Assembly (NCBI GenBank): GCA_947465645.1
Contig: CANIBQ010000058.1
Span: forward strand, 1-31,287
Source: Acidobacteriota bacterium
GTDB lineage: Bacteria > Acidobacteriota > Vicinamibacteria > Vicinamibacterales > UBA2999
Reading direction: 5' to 3'
Length of the DNA: 31,287 nt
Positions 9,963 to 18,111 of this stretch are shown here, piece by piece (the stretch's first letter is position 1; each line of letters opens with the position of its first letter). Below the pieces are notes generated by a model. That model was not told the origin of the DNA and made no database searches. It saw only the letters and a list, made by a program, of their open reading frames with translations. The translations under genes were made by a program, and so were the position numbers.

Positions 9963-11111
9963 ATGCGGCGCATCCTCTTCCTGGCGCAGGCAGAAGTGCT
10001 GCACATCGTGCGCGACCGCGTGCTGCTGGCGCAGGTGCTGGTCGTGCCGGTCGTGCAGCTCCTGATCCTGTCGAACGCGGCGACCTTCCAGATCCGCAAC
10101 ACCCCGATCTACGTGGCCGACTTCGATCGCACCAGCACGTCGCGCGGCGTCGTCAGCCGTCTCGCGGCCTCGGGCCATTTCGAGATTGTCGATACGGCGG
10201 CGTCGCTCGACGCCGCCAACGAGGCGCTGCTGGCCGGCAGCGTCACGATGGTCGTCGCCATTCCCCACGATTTCGAGAGGATGCTGGTCAGAACCGGCGT
10301 CGCGCCCGTGGAGTTGTCGGTCAACGCCGAGAAGGGGTCTGCGGCTGGCATCGTCCAGGGGTACGCGTCGCAGGTGCTTGCCGACTACGCGGCGGAGCTG
10401 ACGCCTCGAATGAGGCCGGGCCCGGCCGCCGCCGGGGCGGGCACGGGCCTGCCGGTGCGCGGCGGCCCCCGGATCGACGTTCGCGTGCGCGGACGCTACA
10501 ACCCGACGCTCAACTACCAGCACTACATGGTGCCGGGCATTCTCGTGGCGCTGGTGACGATGATCGGCACGCTGCTCTCGGCGCAGAACATCGCGCGTGA
10601 AAAGGAACTGGGCACGCTCGAGCAGCTCAACGTGACGCCGATCACCCGCGGCGAGTTCATCATCGCCAAACTGCTGCCGTTCTGGGTGCTCGGCCTGCTG
10701 GAGCTCGCGCTTGGCCTGACGGTCGGCAAGCTGGTGTTCGGCATCCCGATGGTGGGGAGCGTGCCCCTGCTGTTTGCCGTGGCCACGGTCTACCTGGCGG
10801 TCGCGCTCGGCATCGGGCTGTGGATTTCCGCGCTGGTCGAGACCCAGCAGCAGGCGATGTTCGTGACCTTCTTCATCGTCAACATCTACCTGATGATGAG
10901 CGGACTGTTCACGCCAATCGACAGCATGGCGCCGTGGGTGCGCGTCGTATCGGAGGTCAATCCCGTCCGCCACTTCGTGACGATTTCCAGGGCCATCCTG
11001 ATGAAGGGTGCCGGCCCTGCCGAGATCCTGCGGCCGTTCTCGATTCTCGCTGTCTCAGCGGTGGTCATCCTCACCCTCGCGATCCGTCAGTACCACAAGC
11101 GCGCCGCGTAG
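9963..11111 (+). CDS. ABC-2 type permease, YbhR-like
   Basis: This 382-residue inner membrane protein is the second transmembrane subunit, expected to pair with the YbhS-like protein. It has the same plan: an N-terminal membrane anchor (LLAQVLVVPVVQLLILS), a large periplasmic domain, then NYQHYMVPGILVALVTMIG, the coupling segment EKELGTLEQLNVTPI, and several more membrane helices ending in VNPVRHFVTISRAILMKG. The two permeases are clearly paralogous but diverged. ATG 9963 is two bases after the preceding stop, so translation is probably coupled. This is the last gene of the operon. The downstream 100 bases hold purine-rich DNA and no convincing terminator. Confidence 0.92.
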   Translation: MRRILFLAQAEVLHIVRDRVLLAQVLVVPVVQLLILSNAATFQIRNTPIYVADFDRTSTSRGVVSRLAASGHFEIVDTAASLDAANEALLAGSVTMVVAIPHDFERMLVRTGVAPVELSVNAEKGSAAGIVQGYASQVLADYAAELTPRMRPGPAAAGAGTGLPVRGGPRIDVRVRGRYNPTLNYQHYMVPGILVALVTMIGTLLSAQNIAREKELGTLEQLNVTPITRGEFIIAKLLPFWVLGLLELALGLTVGKLVFGIPMVGSVPLLFAVATVYLAVALGIGLWISALVETQQQAMFVTFFIVNIYLMMSGLFTPIDSMAPWVRVVSEVNPVRHFVTISRAILMKGAGPAEILRPFSILAVSAVVILTLAIRQYHKRAA

Positions 11112-11211
11112 GAGTAGACGAGGGGGGCGCAGGGCCCCGGGAAGAGCGGTGAAGGGCGATGGCACCGAGGAGGAGCCCGGCCACGAGGATGGTGTGAAGG
11201 TCGCAACATGA

Positions 11212-11931
11212 CTACGCCTCCGCTCCTCGTGTGCCGGGTCTTACGTCGGACGGGACGGCGGCCTGGGTGACGCCCCTGGTTCGCCTCCAGTCCTCCCGCA
11301 GAATGGTCCACAGCGCCTGGTCGAGCAGTTCGCCGTGCCGTTCGAACGACTGGTGCAGCACCGCTTCCCTGACCGCACCGATCTTCCGCAGTGCCCCGTT
11401 GCCCCGGAGGTTCGGCGTGGCCGAGCGCGCTTCCAGCCGCTCAACCTCCATCGGCCCGAAGGCAAACGCGAGAACCTGCTGTGCACCGGCCAGGAAGAGC
11501 CCAGTGCCCCAGTAATCCGAGCCGAGCGCAAAGCCCCACTCGGCCAGATGCTGGTCGGTATCGAGCATTCGAATCTGGAACATGCCGACGGCCTTCGTCT
11601 GGCCTTCGGGCACGACCGCGAAGCAGGCAAACTGGCCGGCCGCGCGCTGCTTGTGAGCCCACCGGATGTACTTCTCGAAGCCCTCGACATTCGCCGGCGG
11701 CGGCGAGATGAACCGGGCCACTTCCTCCGTCGTCAATTCGGCGAAGAGGGCCGGTGCGTCCTCGATTTCCAACTCGCGAAGGGTCAGGCCCTGTCCGTCC
11801 AGGATCGGCAGCCCTTGCCGCCAGTCGGTGCTCTCACCGGCCTCCGTCGCGCCGCGCCCTGTGAGCGGCAGCGTGAGGCCGGGGTCGTGTTCTGACCTGT
11901 CGAGGTGAGGCTGATACGGCATCATTTCCAT
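11212..11931 (-). CDS. GNAT-family N-acetyltransferase, RimJ/RimL-like
   Basis: This 239-residue cytoplasmic protein should transfer an acetyl group from acetyl-CoA to an amine. It has the RimJ/RimL layout: LTLREL at the first strand, an AEWGFALGSDYWGTGLFLAGAQ region that corresponds to the acetyl-CoA motif (the usual Q/RxxGxG/A is loosened to YWGTGL), then VERLEARSATPNLRGNGALRKIGAV, the classical RimJ-type end in which the residues around N and the KIG turn are conserved. About 35 extra N-terminal residues precede the domain. The start has a good ribosome binding site (AAGGGAGGG about nine bases upstream); an in-frame ATG lies three codons in. The substrate is unknown and the gene stands alone downstream of the protease gene. 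Confidence 0.82.
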   Translation of the reverse strand: MEMMPYQPHLDRSEHDPGLTLPLTGRGATEAGESTDWRQGLPILDGQGLTLRELEIEDAPALFAELTTEEVARFISPPPANVEGFEKYIRWAHKQRAAGQFACFAVVPEGQTKAVGMFQIRMLDTDQHLAEWGFALGSDYWGTGLFLAGAQQVLAFAFGPMEVERLEARSATPNLRGNGALRKIGAVREAVLHQSFERHGELLDQALWTILREDWRRTRGVTQAAVPSDVRPGTRGAEA

Positions 11932-12003
11932 GCGCCTAGCCCTCCCTTCGACTTCCGGATGTGTGTAAACGTTCTCATGGGGTCCTCTTCAGTGGCTAAA
12001 GTC

Positions 12004-12032
12004 AGGTGACATGTGAGTTCGTCCTGTCACCT
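12004..12032 (-). terminator. Stem-loop at the end of the subtilase gene
   Basis: AGGTGACA (12004-12011) and TGTCACCT (12025-12032) are perfect inverted repeats with a 13-base loop, and the upstream arm overlaps the protease stop codon. No strong T-run follows on the minus strand, so full terminator function is uncertain. Confidence 0.4.
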
Positions 12033-13800
12033 AGTCCCCCCAGAGAAGGTTCTCTCCCCAGACCAGGTTCTCTCCCCAGACCAGGTTCTCGCCCCAGACG
12101 ACGTTCTCACCCCAGACGACGTTCTCACCCCAGACGACGTTCTCGCCCCAGACGACGTTCTCGCCCCAGACGACGTTCTCGCCCCAGACGACGTTCTCAC
12201 CCCAGACGACGTTCTCACCCCAGATGACGTTTTCGCCCCAGATCACGTTCTCGCCCCAGACGACGTTCTCGCCCCAGATGACGTTCTGCGCCCATGGCAG
12301 CACGCCGTTGATGTTGGAGAACGGGGTATAGGAGGAGATAAACCAGTTGGCGCCGGCCAGCGAGGTATCGATGATGCTGGCGAGCGTGAGCGCGCCGTCG
12401 GCGTTGAGGGCGCCGGCGCCCTGGACCAGATGGTTGTAGGCGACGCCCTGCTCGTCGTGCAGTGTGAAGGCGGAGTACTGGAAGATGGCCTTCATCGTGT
12501 TCGGCGTCAGCGCGGGCCGGACCGTCGGCAACGCGGCGCGGTTGGCCTCGATGACGAGGGCCGCGGTCCCGGAGACGACGGCGGCGGCCATGCTCGTGCC
12601 GGTCAGCCGCAGGTACTGCCCGTTGTGCAGCACCAGGTTCGGATACGTCGTCACCAGCGTGCTGCCGGGGGAGGCCGGCGCCGCCAGCTTGTGCCCCGGC
12701 GCGGCGATGTCCGGCTTCGCGTAGCCGTCATACCACGACGGACCGCGCGAGCTGTACGGGAGGATCGTGTCGTCGGTGCGCTCGACCGTGTTGTTGGTAT
12801 TCTCCGACGCCACCGTGATCGCCGACCGTGCGTTGCCCGGCGACAGGATGCCGCCGTAGCCCACGAGACCGGTCGTGGGATTCATCCCGGAGTTGCCGGC
12901 CGAGACGATCATGATGATGCCCGCCGCCGAGGCGTTGTCCACCGCCTGCACGAGCGGGTCGGTGGCGGCCGGCTCGAACGGGGGATGGCCGAGCGAGAGG
13001 TTCATGATGTCGATGCCGAGCGCCACACGATTGACCGTGGCGAACTCGACGGCCGCGATCACGTCGCTCGCATACCCGCCGCCGCTGCCCGTGAGCACCT
13101 TGAGCCCGATCAGATGGGCGTTCGGGGCGACGCCGGTGTAGAGGCCCCCTGACATCGACCCGCTGCCCGCCGCGAGACCCGCGACGTGCGTGCCGTGGCC
13201 GTAATCATCGTAGGGCGCTGTCGCGATGCCGCCCTGCGTGAAGTCATAGAAGGCCGTGATGCGGTTGCCGAAATCGGCGGACGGCGCGATCCCCGAGTCG
13301 ACGATCGCGATCCCGACGCCGCTCCCCGTCAACCCCGAGGCCGGGTTCACGCCGAGCGTCTGCTGCAGCAACTGGCCCGTGATGGGCATGACGGCCTGCG
13401 TCGATTGCATCGGCGGGTCGATCGACACCGACAGCACGCCCGGCGTCCGTGCCAGCGCGTCGATCCCGGAGGCCGGCAGCTCCATCGCGAGTGCGGAGAT
13501 CATGTGCATCTCGCGCCTGATCCTGTGACCGGCCTTCCGGCCGAACGTCTGGCGCAGCAGTCTGCGCTGGCGGCCTTCGGTGCGAACGATGACCCGGAAT
13601 TTTGCAGTCCCCTTGTTGACCGCGGATTGAACTTCCTTGTCCATCCGGGCGCGCGGCCGCTGACGCTGCGCGGCGCTCGGATCGATGGACGCGAGCAGTG
13701 CCATGACACTGACCGCGACCCACCACCTGATTGACGAACGTGACATGTTTTTTCTCATGCCCGCTGTCTGAGCAACCGGGACGCCAGCTTTCGCAGCCAT
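12031..13800 (-). CDS. Secreted subtilisin-like (S8) serine protease with C-terminal WGEN repeats
   Basis: This 589-residue exported protease has four parts. A signal peptide with a long N-region has its core at WVAVSVMALLASI and a cleavage site near PSAAQ. An I9-like propeptide spans about 55-130. The S8 catalytic domain spans about 155-420, and the tail is built of WGENVV hexapeptides (about 502-589). The triad is D168 (AIVDSG), H202 (GHGTHVAG) and S403 (GTSMAAA), with oxyanion N303 (SAGNSG). ATG 13800 has GGGAG six bases upstream; ATGs at 13758 and 13746 are possible and would give a shorter signal peptide. The protease is likely autoprocessed and released or surface-anchored. What the tail does is unknown; it ends at the last residues of the protein, where sorting signals usually lie. 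Confidence 0.95.
   Translation of the reverse strand: MAAKAGVPVAQTAGMRKNMSRSSIRWWVAVSVMALLASIDPSAAQRQRPRARMDKEVQSAVNKGTAKFRVIVRTEGRQRRLLRQTFGRKAGHRIRREMHMISALAMELPASGIDALARTPGVLSVSIDPPMQSTQAVMPITGQLLQQTLGVNPASGLTGSGVGIAIVDSGIAPSADFGNRITAFYDFTQGGIATAPYDDYGHGTHVAGLAAGSGSMSGGLYTGVAPNAHLIGLKVLTGSGGGYASDVIAAVEFATVNRVALGIDIMNLSLGHPPFEPAATDPLVQAVDNASAAGIIMIVSAGNSGMNPTTGLVGYGGILSPGNARSAITVASENTNNTVERTDDTILPYSSRGPSWYDGYAKPDIAAPGHKLAAPASPGSTLVTTYPNLVLHNGQYLRLTGTSMAAAVVSGTAALVIEANRAALPTVRPALTPNTMKAIFQYSAFTLHDEQGVAYNHLVQGAGALNADGALTLASIIDTSLAGANWFISSYTPFSNINGVLPWAQNVIWGENVVWGENVIWGENVIWGENVVWGENVVWGENVVWGENVVWGENVVWGENVVWGENVVWGENLVWGENLVWGENLLWGD
12034..12294 (-). repeat. 18-bp tandem repeats encoding about 14 WGENVV units
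   Basis: Fourteen 18-bp units and a final partial one encode a WAQNVI unit, then WGEN followed by VV, VI, LV or LL, and end in WGD. Units near the middle are almost identical at the DNA level (GACGTTCTCGCCCCAGAC on the plus strand), which suggests recent expansion by slippage or unequal exchange. Units at both ends have diverged, in codons and in the last two residues. Confidence 0.95.
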
Positions 13801-14109
13801 CGCGGACTCCCGGACAAGCTGCTGAATCAGCAGAATGCTCAGGAAAGCAGCAAAATCGAGAAGACTCGGGGGTCGATCGCTTTTCTGAGTTTTTCAGAAA
13901 GTCTGAGAAAGCCGGGAGACTCCGACTCGGGTCAGGGAAGTCGGCAGGTCCCGGCGCAACGTGGCTCAGGGGGTGTCTCTGGCTCACGGTCATGGAGTTC
14001 TGATGGAATCCACGTTCCGCATTCTCCGTGGCAACTGCTGGAGCACGTGCGGATCGCGCAGGACCGGTACATTCAGCTACCCCGGCGCTATCATGGACGA
14101 GGAGGCTCA
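13801..14109. other. Divergent intergenic region with two small hairpins
   Basis: These 309 bases separate the subtilase from an exported protein on the other strand and must hold both promoters. Two perfect hairpins are visible: CTGCTG-AAT-CAGCAG (13819-13833) in the subtilase leader and TTTCTGA-GTTTT-TCAGAAA (13882-13900). The stretch around 13875-13915 is more AT-rich than its surroundings. I recognise no riboswitch or sigma-factor box and no gene. Confidence 0.5.
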
Positions 14110-14880
14110 ATGATCCGACGCGGTGTCGGCGCCCTTCTCGTGCTCTCGTTGACGTGTACCTGTGCGTTGCCGCTGCATGCGCAACAGCCGCCGCCGCTGC
14201 CGCCTGCGCCGCCGGCGCGCGTCCCCGCCGCCCTGCGACCGAATCCGACGCGAACGCTGGTGATCCTTGGCGGGGTCGCGGGTGCGGCCCTGGGGAGCTT
14301 CGGCGTCGGCTTCGACCACCGCTTCCGGCCAGGCCGGTATCCGGATGAGTGGTCGTGGAAGCGCAATCTGATCACCGGCGCGGCGACCGGCGCGGCGATT
14401 GGCGCGGGCATTGGCCTCGTGGTCACACTGCTGCGTGGGCAGGAGATCCGTACCCCCCCCGACTTGTTCTTTGTCTCGATTGCGGAAGGGCTCACGTCCG
14501 CGACGTTCACCGAAGGCATCCGCGTCGCGCCTCGAGGCTTCACCTCTTCACAGCTCGTCGAAGCCTGCAGGGATCCGCGCGTCGTCGACCGCCTCGAGGT
14601 CGCCCCCGACCAGCTGGAGATGCGCGCGGACGGCCGCTACGATCTCAACTCGATCAGCGTGGTTGCGGTGAACGGCGCCGATGTGGCGATGGCAGGTGTG
14701 CCGGTCGTGATCGAGGCGGAGGAGGTGACCCCGGCGGTGGTGGCGTTGCGGTCGGACGATCCCGACCTGAACGTCGGGCGCCTGCACGCCCTGCGCGCCG
14801 GGTACTTCCGGATGCGCATCCGGACGATGTGCGGGGCGCCACATGCGGAGCGGATCATCCTGGGGCGCGTCAGCCCCTGA
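14110..14880 (+). CDS. Exported protein of unknown function with glycine-zipper segment
   Basis: I do not recognise this 256-residue protein. It begins with a signal peptide (MIRRGVGALLVLSLTCTCALPLHAQ), followed by a Pro-rich linker (QPPPLPPAPPARVPAAL). Two Gly/Ala-rich hydrophobic stretches follow, LVILGGVAGAALGSFGVG and NLITGAATGAAIGAGIGLVV, which look like membrane or glycine-zipper segments. The C-terminal 130 residues read like one or two beta-sandwich domains (VVAVNGADVAMAGVPVVIEAEEVTPAVVAL), similar in feel to Ig-like bacterial surface domains. ATG 14110 follows a strong GAGGAGG. It diverges from the subtilase and is 17 bases ahead of the methyltransferase gene, so they may be cotranscribed. 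Envelope location is likely; role unknown. Confidence 0.75.
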   Translation: MIRRGVGALLVLSLTCTCALPLHAQQPPPLPPAPPARVPAALRPNPTRTLVILGGVAGAALGSFGVGFDHRFRPGRYPDEWSWKRNLITGAATGAAIGAGIGLVVTLLRGQEIRTPPDLFFVSIAEGLTSATFTEGIRVAPRGFTSSQLVEACRDPRVVDRLEVAPDQLEMRADGRYDLNSISVVAVNGADVAMAGVPVVIEAEEVTPAVVALRSDDPDLNVGRLHALRAGYFRMRIRTMCGAPHAERIILGRVSP

Positions 14881-14897
14881 CGCCGCCACTCTATTCA

Positions 14898-15533
14898 ATG
14901 CACGAGCCCCTTCCCAGCCGCGAGCTTCGCGACCAGTTCGGCGACATCGATATCTACCTGTTCGATCAGGTGCTCCGCGGCCGCTTCGACGACCGCTGGC
15001 GGGTTCTGGATGCCGGCTGCGGCGACGGCCGCAACCTCACCTATTTCCTCCGGACCGGCTTCGAGTGCTTCGGCGTTGACGACGATCCGGAAGCCATTCG
15101 CCGGGTGCGACAGCTTGCAGCCTTGCTGGCGCCGGCACTGCCCCAGGACCACTTTCGAGTGGCCGACATCGCGCACCTGCCATGGGCGGACGGCGCCATG
15201 GACGCCGTGATCTCGAGCGCCGTGCTGCACTTCGTCGAGGACGAGGCGCACTTCGGGGCGCTCATGGAAGAGATGTGGAGGGTGCTCGCCCAGGACGGTC
15301 TGTTCTTTGGGCGCCTTGCCTCCAATATAGGCCTCGAGGAGCAGGTCGGCGCCGCCCGCAGGCGCGTGCGAATTCCGGACGGCACGGATCGGTTTGTCGT
15401 GGATGAGGCGATGCTCCGCGAGTGGACGGTTCGCCTCGGTGGGCAGATGATCGATCCGATCAAGACGACCAACGTCGAAGGGAAGCGCGCGATGACGACG
15501 TGGTGCCTCGTGAAAGCGTCAGCCGGGAAGTGA
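14898..15533 (+). CDS. Class I SAM-dependent methyltransferase
   Basis: This 211-residue cytoplasmic protein has the Rossmann fold of class I methyltransferases. Motif I is VLDAGCGDGRN (about 34-44), motif II is the acidic end of strand two (GVDDDPEA), motif III is RVADIAHLPWADGAMDAV, and AVLHFVEDE is motif IV/post-IV. It resembles the TehB/UbiE-like group that acts on small molecules, but the substrate cannot be inferred. The ATG at 14898 has no strong ribosome binding site. It lies between an exported protein gene and a MarC gene, all on the same strand with 9 to 17 bases between them, so a short operon is plausible. Confidence 0.85.
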   Translation: MHEPLPSRELRDQFGDIDIYLFDQVLRGRFDDRWRVLDAGCGDGRNLTYFLRTGFECFGVDDDPEAIRRVRQLAALLAPALPQDHFRVADIAHLPWADGAMDAVISSAVLHFVEDEAHFGALMEEMWRVLAQDGLFFGRLASNIGLEEQVGAARRRVRIPDGTDRFVVDEAMLREWTVRLGGQMIDPIKTTNVEGKRAMTTWCLVKASAGK

Positions 15534-15542
15534 CCAGGGCGA

Positions 15543-16193
15543 TTGCAGGTTCTTGAATCGATCCTCGTCACCCTGGCCGCGCTGCTGCCGATCGTCAACC
15601 CGCTCGGCACGGCGCCGATCTTTCTCGCCATGTCAGCCGACCTGCCGGCCGGCGCGCGGCGTCACCTGGCCACGGTGGTCGCGCGCAACGCGTTCGTGCT
15701 GTTGACGGCCGCGATGCTCTTCGGGTCGTACGTCCTGGCGTTCTTCGGTATCTCGCTGCCGGTCGTGCGTGTCGCGGGAGGCCTCGTGCTGCTCTCCGCC
15801 GGGTGGCGGCTGCTGCATGCGGGAGAAACGCCAGACGCGCCGCCGTCGCCGGTGGCGGAGGCGTGGCAGCGTGAGGTGGCGAGCCGCGGGTTCTACCCGT
15901 TGACGTTTCCGCTGACCATCGGGCCCGGCACCATCTCGATCGCGATAACGATCGGGGCGCGCGACGCGGGCCGGCCGTTCTCGCCGCTCGGCCTTGCCAC
16001 CGACCTGATTGGCGCCGCGATCATCTCGCTGACCGTGTATCTGAGCTACCGGTTCGCGTCGCGGCTGATCGCGTCGCTTGGAGTGACGGGCACCAACGTG
16101 TTTCTCCGCCTCTCGGCGTTCATCCTGCTGTGCGTCGCGGTCGCGATCATCTGGAGCGGCATCCTCGGCCTCGTCGAGCCGTTGTTAGGCTAA
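15543..16193 (+). CDS. MarC/UPF0056-family integral membrane protein
   Basis: This 216-residue inner membrane protein belongs to the MarC family, whose transport role is still not settled. About six membrane segments are visible. The first contains the family hallmark IVNPLGTAPIFLAM, which is repeated in inverted-topology form by PLTFPLTIGPGTISIAITIG in the second half. The hydrophilic loop between the halves contains AWQREVASRGFYP. The start is a TTG at 15543, just after AGGGCGA; it fits the usual short N-terminus of the family, and no ATG is close enough to keep the first membrane helix. It follows the methyltransferase by nine bases and converges on the L,D-transpeptidase gene across a long hairpin. 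Confidence 0.88.
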   Translation: MQVLESILVTLAALLPIVNPLGTAPIFLAMSADLPAGARRHLATVVARNAFVLLTAAMLFGSYVLAFFGISLPVVRVAGGLVLLSAGWRLLHAGETPDAPPSPVAEAWQREVASRGFYPLTFPLTIGPGTISIAITIGARDAGRPFSPLGLATDLIGAAIISLTVYLSYRFASRLIASLGVTGTNVFLRLSAFILLCVAVAIIWSGILGLVEPLLG

Positions 16194-16212
16194 AGCGGTC
16201 TTCACAATCACG

Positions 16213-16280
16213 GGCCACAGAGACACAGAGTCACAGAGAAAAAGCCTAGAAAACCTCTGTGTCTCTGTGACTCTGTGGCC
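16213..16280. repeat. Long imperfect hairpin of CACAGAG repeats between convergent genes
   Basis: Arms at 16213-16238 and 16255-16280 pair at 24 of 26 positions around a 16-base loop. Both arms are themselves built from the units GGCCACAGAG, ACACAGAG and TCACAGAG. The hairpin fills the gap between marC and the L,D-transpeptidase gene and could end transcription from both sides. GCCACAGAG/CTCTGTGGC arms of the same family flank the insertion in the adaptor gene. Confidence 0.85.
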
Positions 16281-16299
16281 AGGTCAGGTGCGAAGCGCG

Positions 16300-17037
16300 C
16301 TAGTTAGTGGCGAGGGTGTTCGACGGCGTCTTGCCGCAATTCAGGAAGCGCGACGACTTCAGCCAGGTCTGATCGGGGTAGTAGGAGAAGATCACGCCGC
16401 CGCCGCGGATCGTGTCGATCACCTGGCGCGCGACGGCTTCGCGCAGCGCCGGGCATCCCCAACTGCGGCCGATGCGGCCCTGCGCCGAGGCGAACTGCGT
16501 GCTCACGTACGGCGCGCCGTGCATGACGATGGCGCGCTCGCGCGCGTGCGTGTTGAATCCGGGTTCGAGACCGTCGAGGCGAAGAGAGTAGCCGTTGCTG
16601 CCGACGTAGGTATCCGACGTCACGAACAGGCCGATGCTCGACTGCCGGCTGTTCAGCGTGTCGGAGAAATGGGTCGCCATGTTGTCGCCGGTATTCTTGC
16701 CGTGCGCGACCAGTTCCGTGAAGAGGAGCTTGCCGGTGGTGAGGTCGTACACCCAGAGGCGAGGCTTAGTCGACGGCTTCGAATAGTCGATCAAGGTCAG
16801 CGTCTTCGGCATGTCGATGTCGCCGGAGGTCACCGCGCAGCGGATGGCGCCCAGCGCGAGCGAGAGCGCATCGGTCGGCACGCCCGCTGCCGTGGCAGAC
16901 GCGACATCGATACGCGAACCAGGCGCGGCGGGAGCAGCCGCCGGAGCCGGTGCGGCTTTCGCCTCAGCTCTGCCGAGCGGCAGACCCCCAGTGCACGCAC
17001 ACGCTGCCAGCAGCAGCGCGACAGCTCGACTGTTCAA
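16300..17037 (-). CDS. L,D-transpeptidase catalytic-domain lipoprotein (YkuD_2 type)
   Basis: This envelope protein should form or edit 3-3 or protein crosslinks in peptidoglycan. It resembles the murein L,D-transpeptidase catalytic-domain family (YkuD_2): LTLIDYSKPSTKPRLWVYDL opens the domain, IVMHGAPYVS carries the catalytic-site histidine, and GRSWGCPAL carries the nucleophilic cysteine. VAHGKNTGDN and SSIGLF are further family segments. Start choice: a TTG at 17037, seven bases after AAGGGG, gives a short lipoprotein signal (MNSRAVALLLAACAC, lipobox LAAC) of 245 residues in total. The alternatives, ATG 17076 and TTG 17103, add a stretch unlike a signal peptide. An Ala/Pro-rich linker joins the lipid anchor to the domain. 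It converges on marC. Confidence 0.85.
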   Translation of the reverse strand: MNSRAVALLLAACACTGGLPLGRAEAKAAPAPAAAPAAPGSRIDVASATAAGVPTDALSLALGAIRCAVTSGDIDMPKTLTLIDYSKPSTKPRLWVYDLTTGKLLFTELVAHGKNTGDNMATHFSDTLNSRQSSIGLFVTSDTYVGSNGYSLRLDGLEPGFNTHARERAIVMHGAPYVSTQFASAQGRIGRSWGCPALREAVARQVIDTIRGGGVIFSYYPDQTWLKSSRFLNCGKTPSNTLATN

Positions 17038-17109
17038 ACGGTAACCCCTTGGTGGAACTGGAATTGAGACTTCCATCGTACGAGACGGATCGCCCGTCCG
17101 CAAGCGGGG

Positions 17110-18081
17110 CTATAAGCAAAACAGGCGTTCGGCGTTGGATCGGCTGATTTTCAGGCGATCTTCGTCGCTGATGGCGGCCCCGTCGAGCCAGGCCGAGCCG
17201 TCCTGCAGCCTCTCGAAGGGGTAATCGACGGCAAACATCACACGGTCCGCCCCCATCTGCTGAATGGTCGCGGCCAGCGACGGCGTGTGGAAATTGCCGC
17301 TCGTCGTCGCGTAGAAGTTGGTCCGGAGGTATTCAGAGGCTGGCTTCTGGAGCTTCACCGCCCTGGCGTGACGGATTCGCGCCTCCAGCCTGCTGATGGC
17401 AAAGGGCAGGAGCTCGCCCATGTGGCCGATGACCACCGTCGCGTTGGGGACGCGGTCGAACAGGCCACTCGTGATCAGGCGAAGCGCGTGCGTCCCGGTG
17501 TCGACCGCGAACGACCAGGCGGCGCCAATCAGCTCCCGGCGTCCTTCGTAGGCGCGTTGCTGGCTGGGCAGGGGGTTGCGCGGATGGAGGTAGAACGGGA
17601 CGCCGAGCGCCTCCAGCCGCTGCCAGAAGGGGAGGAAGCCGGGCTCGTCGTAGTACGCAGGCGTGTCGAGATTGCCGATGCTGGTGTAGCCGTTGACGAG
17701 CGCGCCCTTGAAGCCATGGTCGCGAACCGTGCGCTCGAGTTCGTCCGCCGCGGCGCCGGGATCCTGCATCGCCAGCGTCGCGAACGCCGAGTACCGATCG
17801 GGACGGGTTGCCACGATGGCGGCCAGCGCGTCGTTGGCGGCTCGCGCCCGCTGCACGGCTCGCGCGACGTCGAGCTCATCCTGCACGCCCGTTCCCCCGA
17901 GTGAGAGGACCATCCGCTCGACGCCGGCAGCGTCCATCTCTCGCAGCCGGATGTCGCCCGTGTCGGCCATCCGCTCCCGGACCTCGCGCGAATAGTCGTC
18001 GTGCCAGAAGGGCGTCGCCGGCATCTGGTCTTTCATGGACGGGAGGACGTAGTGTTCCTCCACCGCAATTTTTCCGTGCAT
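17110..18081 (-). CDS. Amidohydrolase-2 family metal-dependent hydrolase/decarboxylase
   Basis: This 323-residue cytoplasmic TIM-barrel enzyme resembles the amidohydrolase-2 family that includes gamma-resorcylate, 5-carboxyvanillate and 2,3-dihydroxybenzoate decarboxylases. The first metal motif is E8-E9-H10 in IAVEEH, where decarboxylases have E-x-H. Other ligand candidates are the histidine in FYLHPRNP, the histidine in VIGHMGE, and the aspartate in FAVDYPFE. KGALVNGYTSIG matches the family core strand. The ATG at 18081 is the only good start. The next gene diverges from it with 30 bases between the chosen starts, so the promoters must overlap coding DNA. Aromatic acid decarboxylation is the most likely chemistry, but the exact substrate is open. 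Confidence 0.85.
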   Translation of the reverse strand: MHGKIAVEEHYVLPSMKDQMPATPFWHDDYSREVRERMADTGDIRLREMDAAGVERMVLSLGGTGVQDELDVARAVQRARAANDALAAIVATRPDRYSAFATLAMQDPGAAADELERTVRDHGFKGALVNGYTSIGNLDTPAYYDEPGFLPFWQRLEALGVPFYLHPRNPLPSQQRAYEGRRELIGAAWSFAVDTGTHALRLITSGLFDRVPNATVVIGHMGELLPFAISRLEARIRHARAVKLQKPASEYLRTNFYATTSGNFHTPSLAATIQQMGADRVMFAVDYPFERLQDGSAWLDGAAISDEDRLKISRSNAERLFCL

Positions 18082-18111
18082 CGGCCCTATGATATCGGTC
18101 GAGAGTCAGAC

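Noticed and set aside
9525..10973. A 482-codon antisense frame over both ABC-2 permease genes
   Set aside because: It spans two real genes on the other strand and shows only biased Arg/His/Asp composition.
12040..12294. 18-bp repeats as a possible CRISPR array
   Set aside because: The units follow without spacers and are in-frame coding repeats of the subtilase.
13861..13920. A riboswitch upstream of the subtilase
   Set aside because: Two small hairpins only; no match to a riboswitch core I know.
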